DNA of 32,811 nucleotides from a bacterium (GTDB lineage Bacteria > 4484-113). Below the pieces are notes generated by a model, which made no database searches, was not told the origin of the DNA, and saw only the letters and a list, made by a program, of their open reading frames with translations. The stretch lies in contig JAGGTK010000001.1 of the NCBI GenBank assembly GCA_021163765.1, positions 1-32,811 of the forward strand. The letters are read 5' to 3'. A program made the position numbers and the translations under genes. Below are positions 16,872 to 25,330 of the stretch, piece after piece. Each line of letters starts with the position of its first letter. Position 1 is the stretch's first letter.

Positions 16872-18238
16872 ATCCTCACACCCACCGATGCGAAAAGCTC
16901 ATCCCGGAAGTCAGTGGTCACTTTGAATTCATAGTAGTTTCGGAAGATATATGTAATGCCGTACTCGTTCTCGTCCTTAAGGCGGGACTTGGCGTAATGC
17001 TCGGCGGAGAAGTAGAAGTCCGGCAGGACGTTTAGCCGGCCGCGAAGCACAGTGCTGTTCATCTTGAAGTCGTAGCCCGCCTCAAGCATCGCTAAATTCT
17101 CCGCGCGCAGCCCGATGCCCAGTTGCGGGCGAAGCTCAAATTTGGCCGGGAAAAAAGTGCCGTGAAACCACACATCGCTCGCCGGGCTTATTCGAAGCCC
17201 CGCTGTGAAATCGAAGCGCGCCTCGTCTTCCTCCCGGTTAAAATCCACCCGCCCGCTGGCGCTCAGCCTGACGCGCCGGGATTCCACGGCGAAGACCAGC
17301 GATATATCATCGTGCACAACGAAAAGCTCCGCCGACGCCTCCGGCTTCAGCAGGCTTACGTCCGGCGCAAACACGGCTTCAGCCGCGAGATAGTCGCAGA
17401 TCTCCTTAGCCTTGCGGGCAACGAATTCCGTCGGCAGCCCCCGCAGGCTTTCGAGATTCGCCGATACGAAACTGCCCACATCTGCAAGCTGCAGGTTGAG
17501 CATCGTGCTGGAGCGCAGCTTGACGAAATACCGGTTCACCACAGTTACGTCCTCACGCGGTATCAGTGTCACGTAAACGCTCGTTGCAGTCTCCGGCAGC
17601 ACGAGCACCAGCGTGTCGAATCCCGCGTAGTCCTCGCTGGCAGACAGGTAGTCCCTGACCTGACGGATGACCATTCGCTCGATCCAGTCAGCGTCGCTGT
17701 AGGGGGTTCCGCTCAGGCTCCCGGCCAGGGACACGGCGAGGGAGTTCCGGTCGGCTTCGGTTATGGCCGCGAGGAACGGCGTGTCCGACGTGAAGCGGAA
17801 GTAGACGGTGAAGTTCTCGATGGTCTGGCCCTGGAGGGCAAGCTGCAATCGCACCAGCGTAATCTCGCCCGGTACAATGTCCAGTTCTTTGAGCACAATG
17901 CCGCGCTTGCCAAGCACCAGGTCGAGCACGCTGAACAGCGTACGCGTGATCTGTTCCCGGTTAGCTTCAAGCCGCTGGAGGGAAGCGCCAAGCTGGTCGA
18001 TAATCGCCAGGCTGAGCGTCCGCTCTATGGCCTCCTTGACTTCCGCCGTTACCGCGTCGCCCGGCTGCCCCTCAATCCATTCCAGATCCAGCTCTATCGC
18101 GGCGATATCGGGAGGCTCTTCCTGTGCGGAAGCGGTCTGCGGCAAAACCGGAACGACCAGCAGGACGACTGCAGCGCCCAGTACCGCAGCCAGCAGAAGT
18201 GTGCCGGATGAGTGATAGCTTGCTCCCAGAGAGTGCAT
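16868..18238 (-). CDS. Uncharacterised exported, probably outer-membrane beta-rich protein
   Basis: Hydrophobic N-terminal segment to TASAQEE; C-terminal half with alternating beta-strand pattern (YDFKMNSTVLRGRLNVLPDFYFSAEHYAKSR...YGITYIFRNYYEFKVTTDFRDELFASVGVRI). ATGA overlap with lpxD. Confidence 0.7.
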   Translation of the reverse strand: MHSLGASYHSSGTLLLAAVLGAAVVLLVVPVLPQTASAQEEPPDIAAIELDLEWIEGQPGDAVTAEVKEAIERTLSLAIIDQLGASLQRLEANREQITRTLFSVLDLVLGKRGIVLKELDIVPGEITLVRLQLALQGQTIENFTVYFRFTSDTPFLAAITEADRNSLAVSLAGSLSGTPYSDADWIERMVIRQVRDYLSASEDYAGFDTLVLVLPETATSVYVTLIPREDVTVVNRYFVKLRSSTMLNLQLADVGSFVSANLESLRGLPTEFVARKAKEICDYLAAEAVFAPDVSLLKPEASAELFVVHDDISLVFAVESRRVRLSASGRVDFNREEDEARFDFTAGLRISPASDVWFHGTFFPAKFELRPQLGIGLRAENLAMLEAGYDFKMNSTVLRGRLNVLPDFYFSAEHYAKSRLKDENEYGITYIFRNYYEFKVTTDFRDELFASVGVRI

Positions 18239-18268
18239 CTTATTTTTACCGACCTCGGGCTAGCGATG

Positions 18269-20035
18269 CTAGAACATCTCGCCGATGCCGAAATGGAGCC
18301 GTGCGCCGCCGTCCCTGAGGTCCCATCCCATATCCAGCCTGATGGAGCCCAGCCCCAGCGCGGGTACCCGGAAGCGGATGCCAATGCCGGCGCTGTATGA
18401 GCTGTCGGTTTCCGAGAAGCTCTCGCCAACCCAAGCAGCATCGGCAAAGACCACACCGGTGAAGGTCTTTTTCTTGTCCAGCGGAAAGCGGTATTCGCCG
18501 TTGAGCAGCATCATTTTAGTGCCGGTGAGGTTGTCTTCCGGCAGGCCGCGCACCGAGTTCACGCCGCCGACCCGGAACTCCTCGAACACCGGGACATTGC
18601 CTTCCGCCAGGCCCACCTTCGCCCGCAGGGCTACTGTGTTCTTCTCCGCATGGGGAATAAACATCCGCCCGTCAGCGACATACTTGCGGAAATCGAAGTC
18701 GCCGCCAAAACCGGCGATCTGGACGCTGGTGCCCAGGTAGGTGCCGTTATGGGTGGTGAACACGTTGTCGCGGGCATCGTGGGTGAGGCCGAACGTAACG
18801 CTGCGCGTCTGCCCGGTCTGCTCAAGGCGCCGCCGCCTCTCAGGGCCGTATTCGCGGAAGGGGTCGCCCTTGATTATCTTGTAGTCGTAGTCCGTGAGTC
18901 CCACCGAAACGTTTCCCGACAGCTCGTCAGTTATGCGCCGTCCCCAGGTAAGGCTGCCGCCGACGCTGTCCACGTCGATCTCGCTTTCAATCGGAGAGTC
19001 GGGATTGCGCTGCTGCCGGTAGTTGAGGTCGTAAAGGCTGGCGGAGAAGAAGCTCTTATCGCTTATGTAGGGATCTGAATAGTCAAGCTGGTAGCCCGGA
19101 TTGTTCTTGCTGAAGACAATAATGGCTGAGATGGTCTTGCCTTCACCCCGGAAGTTGCGCTCGTTGTAGGAAAGGGTTCCCTGCACGCCGTTGACGGTCG
19201 AGTAGCCAAGGCCGACGCCGGCCTGCCCTGTCGCAGCCTCAACGAGCGAGAACCGGAGAATGATGTTGCCGCCCGTAGGCGCAGGATCCATCGCGGGCTC
19301 TACCTGCTCGAAGATGCCCAGGTTGTAAAGGTCCTGCATAGCCTTTTCAGCGTCATCCTTCTTCAGCACCTCGCCTGCCTTTATCCGGCGGCCGACAACC
19401 ATCCGGAGCAGCGACTCCTTGGTTTTCTCGTTCCCCTCAAAGACGATGTCCTCGACGATTCCCTCTGCTATGGTGATGTAAACCGTCCCGGCGTCTTCCT
19501 CCAGGGTGCTCAGGGCGAACTCCACGATATACGCGCCAATGTAGCCATCCTCAGCATAACGGCCCAGGATTCCCAGCGAGATGTCTTCCTCCAGTTGCCG
19601 CAGGTTGGTTACTTCGCCGGGCACCTGGGTGATGTATTGCATCAGCTCTTCGCTGGTATACAGCGTGTTGCCGTCAAACTCGACTCCCTTGAAAGGAGGA
19701 TTCTCAAGCACCCGGATGAGCAGGATAGTAAGCCCTTCGTGGTAGTCCAGAGTAAGCTCCGGCGGCTCCTGGAAATAGCCGGTCTCGTACAGGTACTGGC
19801 TGTTTCGATTCAGTTCGCTGAGCACAGTGCCTGTAATCTCCTGGCCCACCTTGATGGACAGCGCGTCGAGTACCACGGACTGCTCAAGGTTCACCAGGCC
19901 CGTTATCTGGATGTTGTCGACCACTACGCCCTGGGCGTAGCACGGGGGAGCTGGTGCCGCCATTTCAAGCGCGAATATCAGCAACGAGCAGAATACCAGC
20001 TTCAGACACCTTATATGCAGGGGTTGATCCGCCAT
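18269..20035 (-). CDS. bamA: Outer membrane protein assembly factor BamA / Omp85 family (short form)
   Basis: POTRA-like repeats (VDNIQITGLVNLEQSVVLDAL; FKGVEFDGNTLYTSEEL; VEDIVFEGNEKTKESLLRMV) and barrel motif VGGVNSVRGLPEDNLTG. Confidence 0.92.
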   Translation of the reverse strand: MADQPLHIRCLKLVFCSLLIFALEMAAPAPPCYAQGVVVDNIQITGLVNLEQSVVLDALSIKVGQEITGTVLSELNRNSQYLYETGYFQEPPELTLDYHEGLTILLIRVLENPPFKGVEFDGNTLYTSEELMQYITQVPGEVTNLRQLEEDISLGILGRYAEDGYIGAYIVEFALSTLEEDAGTVYITIAEGIVEDIVFEGNEKTKESLLRMVVGRRIKAGEVLKKDDAEKAMQDLYNLGIFEQVEPAMDPAPTGGNIILRFSLVEAATGQAGVGLGYSTVNGVQGTLSYNERNFRGEGKTISAIIVFSKNNPGYQLDYSDPYISDKSFFSASLYDLNYRQQRNPDSPIESEIDVDSVGGSLTWGRRITDELSGNVSVGLTDYDYKIIKGDPFREYGPERRRRLEQTGQTRSVTFGLTHDARDNVFTTHNGTYLGTSVQIAGFGGDFDFRKYVADGRMFIPHAEKNTVALRAKVGLAEGNVPVFEEFRVGGVNSVRGLPEDNLTGTKMMLLNGEYRFPLDKKKTFTGVVFADAAWVGESFSETDSSYSAGIGIRFRVPALGLGSIRLDMGWDLRDGGARLHFGIGEMF

Positions 20036-20067
20036 CCCTCCCTCCTGGATAAGTTAGAGGTCTAAGG

Positions 20068-20097
20068 ATTATAGCAGTGTAGAGCGCTATTTCTCAA
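20068..20097 (-). promoter_or_regulatory. Sigma70-like promoter for bamA (TTGAGA-N18-TATAAT)
   Basis: Reverse complement reads ttgaga-aatagcgctctacactgc-tataat about 33 bp upstream of the bamA ATG. Confidence 0.6.
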
Positions 20098-20683
20098 ATT
20101 CGCTTTCAAGCGCTGACAATAGAGCGAGCGCATCAAGCTCCGGATCGCCTGGAGTTGCCGACGCCGGAGCCGTGGATGGAGGGGATTCCACTACCGGAGC
20201 GACAGCGGGCTTCTCCCCGGCTGCGACCGGCGCGGTATCCCTCGCCGGACTGCTGGCCCGGACCGGCCTGCGGCGCTGCGCAATACGCCTGGTCGCTACA
20301 GCGGGTGCCGTGCTCTTCAATGCCTGGGTAGCTGTGGATGACACAACGCTCCCCGAAGGCAACTCTGATGCCGCCTTCACGAAAACCACATCACGCTGGG
20401 AAGCCACGGTAATCGCCTCCTCGAAGCGGTGGCGGGACGTGTCAGGCAGCCCGATGAAGCGCACCATTCCCAAGGCAAGTGCGATGACGGCAACCAGGAT
20501 GGTCGTCGCGGCAAGATTGCGCTTCCACTGTGTCGCGCCTGCGGCCCTCTCGCGGAGCACGTGCCGGATCTCGGCCTCCATAAGATGGAGCTTCTGGTCC
20601 AACTGCTCGTCGTCGTGAGAGTGGGCTTCCACCTCGCGCCACCAGTGCGACAGCCGGTTTATCTTTTCATCCCGTTTCATCAC
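20087..20683 (-). CDS. Hypothetical single-TM protein
   Basis: 198 aa with one TM (LAATTILVAVIALALGMVRFIGL) and Pro/Ala-rich region; divergent from the UshA-like gene. Confidence 0.65.
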   Translation of the reverse strand: MMKRDEKINRLSHWWREVEAHSHDDEQLDQKLHLMEAEIRHVLRERAAGATQWKRNLAATTILVAVIALALGMVRFIGLPDTSRHRFEEAITVASQRDVVFVKAASELPSGSVVSSTATQALKSTAPAVATRRIAQRRRPVRASSPARDTAPVAAGEKPAVAPVVESPPSTAPASATPGDPELDALALLSALESEFEK

Positions 20684-20788
20684 CGTGCATCCCTATTATC
20701 GTGGGGAATGGCGCGAGGTTAAACAGAAGGCAACAGGTTGCTTATGCTAGAATTAGTGGCTAATGTCACGCCGGTGACGGGGGAGCGT

Positions 20789-22996
20789 ATGAACCGACCC
20801 TTGATGAGAATTCTGCTAAGCGCCGGGGTCCTTGCGCTGGCTGGTATACTCATTCCCGCAGTGCCAGCCGGGGCGGATCTGGTGAACGTAACCATACTGC
20901 ACACGAACGACACGCGCGGCCGCGTGCAGTCCTACTACTACCGGAGCACGAAGCCCCTGGGAGGGTATGCCAAACGTGCCATGTTCTTTCAGAACAAGCG
21001 CCCGCACGCGAAGATGAACTGGCTCACGCTGGACGCGGGCAACATCCTGGGCTACACGCCGCTATCCTACTACCTGAAAGGAGAGGCCGACACGCAGTTG
21101 ATGGCCATGCTCAACTACGACGGATGCGGCCTGGGCCCGATGGATTTCGTCGTCGGCGGAACCGAGCTATCCAGCCGGATAAGCGAGAGCGGGCTTCCGT
21201 TCATCTGCGCGAATGTTCTGGAGGAGTCGAGCGGCAAGTACCTGGGCGAACCATTCAAGATTGTGGAATTTGGCGGGTTCCGGGTAGCCCTGCTGGGCCT
21301 CGCAGACCCCACCACACCGTCGCAGTTGCCGGCCGACCGCACACGGGGACTGACCTTCCGCGACCCGCGCATGGTTGCCGCGGAATGGATACCCCAGCTC
21401 AAGAGCCAGGCGGATACCGTGTTCATACTCTCGACACTTTCGCTTGCGGATAACATCGCGCTGGCGGTCACCCATCCCGAAGTCTCGGTAATCGTGTCAG
21501 GCGGCCAGATGGCTGAGTTGCAGGTTCCGCTCAAGGTGGACGGCACACTCATCGTGCAGGCAGGACGCTGGGGCTCTAAGGTCGGCGTGCTCAAGCTCAC
21601 GTTTGAGGGTGACCGGGCGTCGGGCTACAGAATGCGCTACTTTGACGAGCAGCTTGTCGAAATGGACGGCGCCTGGGTTGAGAACACAGACTACCTGAGC
21701 GTTGTCGCTGCATATCAGGAGCGCCTGTCGAAGGAGCAGTTTGCGCTCGTCATCGGCAGCCTGGGCACCGATATGCCCGCCACCAAGATCAATTCCTTTG
21801 AAACAAACCTGGGCAATTTGTTCGCCGACGCTGTGCGGGCGGCAACCGCAGCCGACATCGCACTGCTGGATGCAGGCGGCTTTCGCGGGGGCTTAAAGGC
21901 CGGGCCGGTGACCCAGGGCGACCTTTACCAGGCATATCCGGGCGATACCCGCATTGTGGTGGGCACGCTCACCGGCGCCCAGCTCGCCGAGCTGCTATCA
22001 CAGGCGGCGGCAAATGTCGGGAACGATGGGTTTCTCCAGGTGAGCGGTGTAAGCTTCGGCATATACGACCGTGCAGCCTACAGCATCGCCGTCCGCGGAC
22101 TGGCTGTCAGGCCCGATGCGGTATATGAAGTGGCGGTGACCGAGCGTATAGCCCGGGGCATTGAAGGGCTGACCGGTGTGCACCCTTTAAGCGCACGCAA
22201 GCTCTACCCCTACCTTGTGCGGGACGTTGTCGAGAACTTCCTGGCCGAACACAGCGGTTACACCAATGAGCTGGAGGAGCGGATCAGCTACTTCGCCGAG
22301 CAGCCGGTTGAGGAGCCTGTCGTGCCGCCCGAGCCGCCTGAGGAGGTTGCCGAGCCGGTAGTTGAGGAGACTGCCGAGCCGGTGGAAGTGGTGGAAGAGG
22401 CGCCGGTGGAAGAGCCTGCACCGCTTGAGGAAACCGCCCCGGACGAATACGAGGTTATTGCCGAGGAGGAGGTGGACGTGGGGCTTGCGCCGCTTCCCCC
22501 CGAAGAGCCGCTTGAAGTACCGGCACCGGTTGAAGAACCAGCCGAAGAGCCGGCGCCTGAACCGTCCGTCCCTGAAAAAGTCGAAGGCAATCTTGTAGGA
22601 TCCACCGGCGTGGAGAAGGAGGGAATGACCTACGACTTCTCAGTGCGTGAAGTTACGGTGGAGGGCCAACCCGCACTTGAGTTCACGCTCGTTATGCGCA
22701 ACTCGGGGGAGAGCCACAAGATGCTCAGCTTCCCTACTGGCCAGCACTATGACTTCAAGGTTTACAAGGAAGACAGCCTCCGGTGGAACTACGCGTATAA
22801 CCGCTACTTCACGCAGGAGACCAGCTCACTGGCGCTGGAGCCGGGCGAGGAGGTTACTTTCCGCGCCTACTGGGACGGCGCGACGAATAACAGGATACCG
22901 CTGCAGGAGAACCTCTACCGCTTCGTCGCAGAGGTGACAACCACGCCGCAGCAGGAAGTATCCTTCATCGCGCTGTACACTCCGCTGGCCATTTGA
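20789..22996 (+). CDS. UshA/5'-nucleotidase-like exported protein with degenerate metallophosphoesterase motifs, Pro/Glu-rich linker and C-terminal BsuPI-like domain
   Basis: Signal peptide MNRPLMRILLSAGVLALAGILIPAVPAGADL; VTILHTNDTRGRVQ; 5_nucleotid_C-like FETNLGNLFADAVRAATAADIALLDAGGFRG; BsuPI-like GQHYDFKVYKEDSLRWNYAYNRYFTQETSSLALEPGEEVTFRAYWDG. ATG 20789 has a ggggagcgt SD; the track start is 20738. Confidence 0.85.
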   Translation: MNRPLMRILLSAGVLALAGILIPAVPAGADLVNVTILHTNDTRGRVQSYYYRSTKPLGGYAKRAMFFQNKRPHAKMNWLTLDAGNILGYTPLSYYLKGEADTQLMAMLNYDGCGLGPMDFVVGGTELSSRISESGLPFICANVLEESSGKYLGEPFKIVEFGGFRVALLGLADPTTPSQLPADRTRGLTFRDPRMVAAEWIPQLKSQADTVFILSTLSLADNIALAVTHPEVSVIVSGGQMAELQVPLKVDGTLIVQAGRWGSKVGVLKLTFEGDRASGYRMRYFDEQLVEMDGAWVENTDYLSVVAAYQERLSKEQFALVIGSLGTDMPATKINSFETNLGNLFADAVRAATAADIALLDAGGFRGGLKAGPVTQGDLYQAYPGDTRIVVGTLTGAQLAELLSQAAANVGNDGFLQVSGVSFGIYDRAAYSIAVRGLAVRPDAVYEVAVTERIARGIEGLTGVHPLSARKLYPYLVRDVVENFLAEHSGYTNELEERISYFAEQPVEEPVVPPEPPEEVAEPVVEETAEPVEVVEEAPVEEPAPLEETAPDEYEVIAEEEVDVGLAPLPPEEPLEVPAPVEEPAEEPAPEPSVPEKVEGNLVGSTGVEKEGMTYDFSVREVTVEGQPALEFTLVMRNSGESHKMLSFPTGQHYDFKVYKEDSLRWNYAYNRYFTQETSSLALEPGEEVTFRAYWDGATNNRIPLQENLYRFVAEVTTTPQQEVSFIALYTPLAI
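22296..22590 (+). repeat. Pro/Glu-rich low-complexity coding segment
   Basis: VEEPVVPPEPPEEVAEPVVEETAEPVEVVEEAPVEEPAPLEETAPDEYEV...EEPLEVPAPVEEPAEEPAPEP with recurring gccgagccggt(a/g)g units. Confidence 0.85.
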
Positions 22997-23862
22997 TGGC
23001 GCCGGGACCGGATACAGTGGTTATCGTCGACCGGGCAGTCATTGTTGTCGCTGTCCTCATCGGGCTTATGGCGATGATCGACACGCTCGCGCTCACCATC
23101 CGAACCAGCGGCGCGATTACCAAGCGGCTGGCGACGTCACTGGCGCTGTTTAATCTCGTCATCGTTTTCGCGCGGCTATCCAACCTTATACAGGCGCCGA
23201 TTGTCGGCAATATGGCTGACAAGACCGTGGTTGCGGACCCGGTCATACAGGATGCGCTGATTCACGGGCTCCTCTGGAAAATCCACATCATCATTCTCGC
23301 CACCACCATCGGCACGGCTCTCGGCGCGCTGCTGACGCCGACGTTCATGCGCATTTTCGTGCGGCTGATTGAGGTGTTCGACAAGGTCAAGACCCTGCCG
23401 CGAGTGATGCTTTACCTGCTCAATCCCCGGCGCTGGCTAAGGCTTCCGCGTTACCTTTCACATCCCTTTACGCCGCGCACGCGGGATTACCTGAATGGCC
23501 TCCGCCGCATCCCGCTGGATTTCATTGCGTTTCAAGTCCTGGTTACGGCGTTTTACACGGTCGGCGTCCTGTCCACTATCTATGCAGCCGCGCTTGAGCC
23601 GTCATTGCGCGCAACGAGCGTTACGCTTTCCGGCATCGTCAACGGCATAGCCACGCTGTTGCTGTTCATCCTCGTGGACCCGCCCGCGGCGATGATTACC
23701 GACCAGTGCATCAACGGCACGCGTCCGGTCGAGGACATCAAGGTGATGAATACGTATCTGGTGGTTGCGCGCTTTCTGGGCACAATCCTTGCCCAGTTCA
23801 TAGTTGTGATTATGGCTTACTGGGTTATGCTGGCCGCCGGCTGGGTGAACCAGGTGTTCTGA
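22996..23862 (+). CDS. amj: Lipid II flippase Amj-like (DUF2837) polytopic membrane protein
   Basis: MAMIDTLALTIRTSGAITKRLATSLALFNLVIVFARLSNLIQAPIVGNMAD...LRATSVTLSGIVNGIATLLLFILVDPPAAMITDQCINGTR recalls Amj/YdaH. ATG 22996 overlaps the preceding TGA (TGATG). Confidence 0.75.
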   Translation: MAPGPDTVVIVDRAVIVVAVLIGLMAMIDTLALTIRTSGAITKRLATSLALFNLVIVFARLSNLIQAPIVGNMADKTVVADPVIQDALIHGLLWKIHIIILATTIGTALGALLTPTFMRIFVRLIEVFDKVKTLPRVMLYLLNPRRWLRLPRYLSHPFTPRTRDYLNGLRRIPLDFIAFQVLVTAFYTVGVLSTIYAAALEPSLRATSVTLSGIVNGIATLLLFILVDPPAAMITDQCINGTRPVEDIKVMNTYLVVARFLGTILAQFIVVIMAYWVMLAAGWVNQVF

Positions 23863-23866
23863 GCGG

Positions 23867-24883
23867 ATGGACGCGGGCAAGCCTTCCGTGCCAGCCATTA
23901 CAGGCCCGACAGGTTGCGGCAAGACCGGGCTTGTGCTCGCTCTGGCTGAGAAAATTCCCCTGGAAGCCGTTTGCTGCGACTCGCGCAAGGTGTACCGGGG
24001 CGCAGACATCGGTGCTGCCAAGCCGACCGCCGAACAGCAGGAACGCGTCGCGTTCCACCTGCTCGACCTAGTTGAGCCGCAGGCGGGCTTTTCAGTCCAG
24101 CAATACGTGGCCGCCGCCCAGCCGGTCATCGCGGGCATTCGCGCCGGGGGGAGGTTGCCGGTCATCGAAGGCGGAACAGGGTTGTACCTTGAAGCCCTGA
24201 TGGGCGGATACGACTTCGGCAGCGCTCCACCCGTGCCGGAGCTGAGAGACGCATTCGCCGCGCTGTGGGAAAGCGACCGTGAATCGCTCGCAGCCCGGCT
24301 TCAGGAGATGTTCCCCGGCGTGGAAAGTGAAATCGACCTGCGAAACCCGCCGCGCGTCGTCCGGTTCATCGAGAGGAAACTCGTGGCTGAGCTGCCGGAC
24401 AGCGAGGTCGGACGGTCGCTGGCAGTGCTGGGACTCACAGCAAAGGAAGACGCGGTTATGGGCGCTCGCCGGGCGGCTGCGGGACGCGCTCGTGCAGCGG
24501 AACCGCTGGACTTGCGCGGATACATTCTCACAGTTGAACGCGAGGCGCTGGGAAAACGCATCGCACAGCGCACCGGGGAAATGCTTGCAGCCGGACTGGT
24601 CGAGGAAGTCGAGGCTCTGCTTAAAGCGGGCGTCCCGCGCAAAGCCCAGGTGTTCGCCGGCATCGGCTATAGCGAAGTGCTGCTCTTCCTGGAGGGGCGG
24701 GTATCGCGGGAAGAACTCGCGGAGCTTATCACCGTGCACACGCGCCAGTTCGCGCGGCGGCAGGACACGTGGAATCGCAACCGATTTGGAGACTTCCGGC
24801 AGGTGCCGTATACGACTCCTGAGGAACGTGCTGCGGCTCTGGAGTACTTCGTGAGCGAATTCTCTGCGCTGCTCGGAGCCTAG
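23867..24883 (+). CDS. miaA: tRNA dimethylallyltransferase
   Basis: PAITGPTGCGKTGLVLALAEKIPLEAVCCDSRKVYRGADIGAAKPTAEQQERVAFHLLDLVEP; TRQFARRQDTWNRN. Confidence 0.95.
   Translation: MDAGKPSVPAITGPTGCGKTGLVLALAEKIPLEAVCCDSRKVYRGADIGAAKPTAEQQERVAFHLLDLVEPQAGFSVQQYVAAAQPVIAGIRAGGRLPVIEGGTGLYLEALMGGYDFGSAPPVPELRDAFAALWESDRESLAARLQEMFPGVESEIDLRNPPRVVRFIERKLVAELPDSEVGRSLAVLGLTAKEDAVMGARRAAAGRARAAEPLDLRGYILTVEREALGKRIAQRTGEMLAAGLVEEVEALLKAGVPRKAQVFAGIGYSEVLLFLEGRVSREELAELITVHTRQFARRQDTWNRNRFGDFRQVPYTTPEERAAALEYFVSEFSALLGA
24880..24883. other. Shared CTAG: overlapping stop codons of convergent miaA and dtd
   Basis: TAG 24881-24883 on + and TAG (revcomp of 24880-24882) on -. Confidence 0.95.
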
Positions 24884-25329
24884 CGAAACTCGCGGGAATC
24901 CAGCACGATTGTCACCGGACCGTCGTTTACAAGCTCCACTTCCATCATCGCGCCGAACATTCCCGTCCGCACGGCAAGCCCGCGCTCTGCCAGCGCGCAG
25001 GCAAGGCGCTGCACCATTTCCGCAGCCGGCTCCGGCGCCATCGCCGGCATAAACGAGGGGCGATTGCCCTTTTTTATATTCGCGCAGAGGGTGAACTGGG
25101 ACACGAGCAGGATATCCGCGCCAACGTCTGTGGGCCCCAGGTTCATCCGGCCTTCATCGTCCGCGAATATCCGGAGCTGGGCGATGCGCCGCGCCATCCA
25201 TTCGAGGTCGCCGTCGCCGTCGTAATCAAACACGCCCGTTAGCACGAGAAACCCGGGCCCGATTGCCGCCACCGTTTCGCCGCCGACACGAACCTCCGCC
25301 CGCTGCACTCTCTGTACGACCGAACGCAT
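24880..25329 (-). CDS. dtd: D-aminoacyl-tRNA deacylase
   Basis: MRSVVQRVQRAEVRVGG...LLVSQFTLCANIKKGNRPSF...MEVELVNDGPVTIVLDS. Confidence 0.96.
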   Translation of the reverse strand: MRSVVQRVQRAEVRVGGETVAAIGPGFLVLTGVFDYDGDGDLEWMARRIAQLRIFADDEGRMNLGPTDVGADILLVSQFTLCANIKKGNRPSFMPAMAPEPAAEMVQRLACALAERGLAVRTGMFGAMMEVELVNDGPVTIVLDSREFR

Positions 25330-25330
25330 A

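Noticed and set aside
15912-16934. 340-aa plus-strand ORF opposite lpxD
   Set aside because: Antisense of the hexapeptide-repeat LpxD gene; no motifs of its own.
17123-18211. 362-aa plus-strand ORF opposite the OMP-like gene
   Set aside because: Considered because the minus-strand product is unknown, but the minus frame has a signal sequence, beta-strand pattern and operon overlap; the plus frame is basic and motif-free.
22288-22605. Ser/Gly/Thr-rich minus-strand ORF
   Set aside because: Antisense reading of the Pro/Glu linker; low complexity is a by-product of codon repetition.
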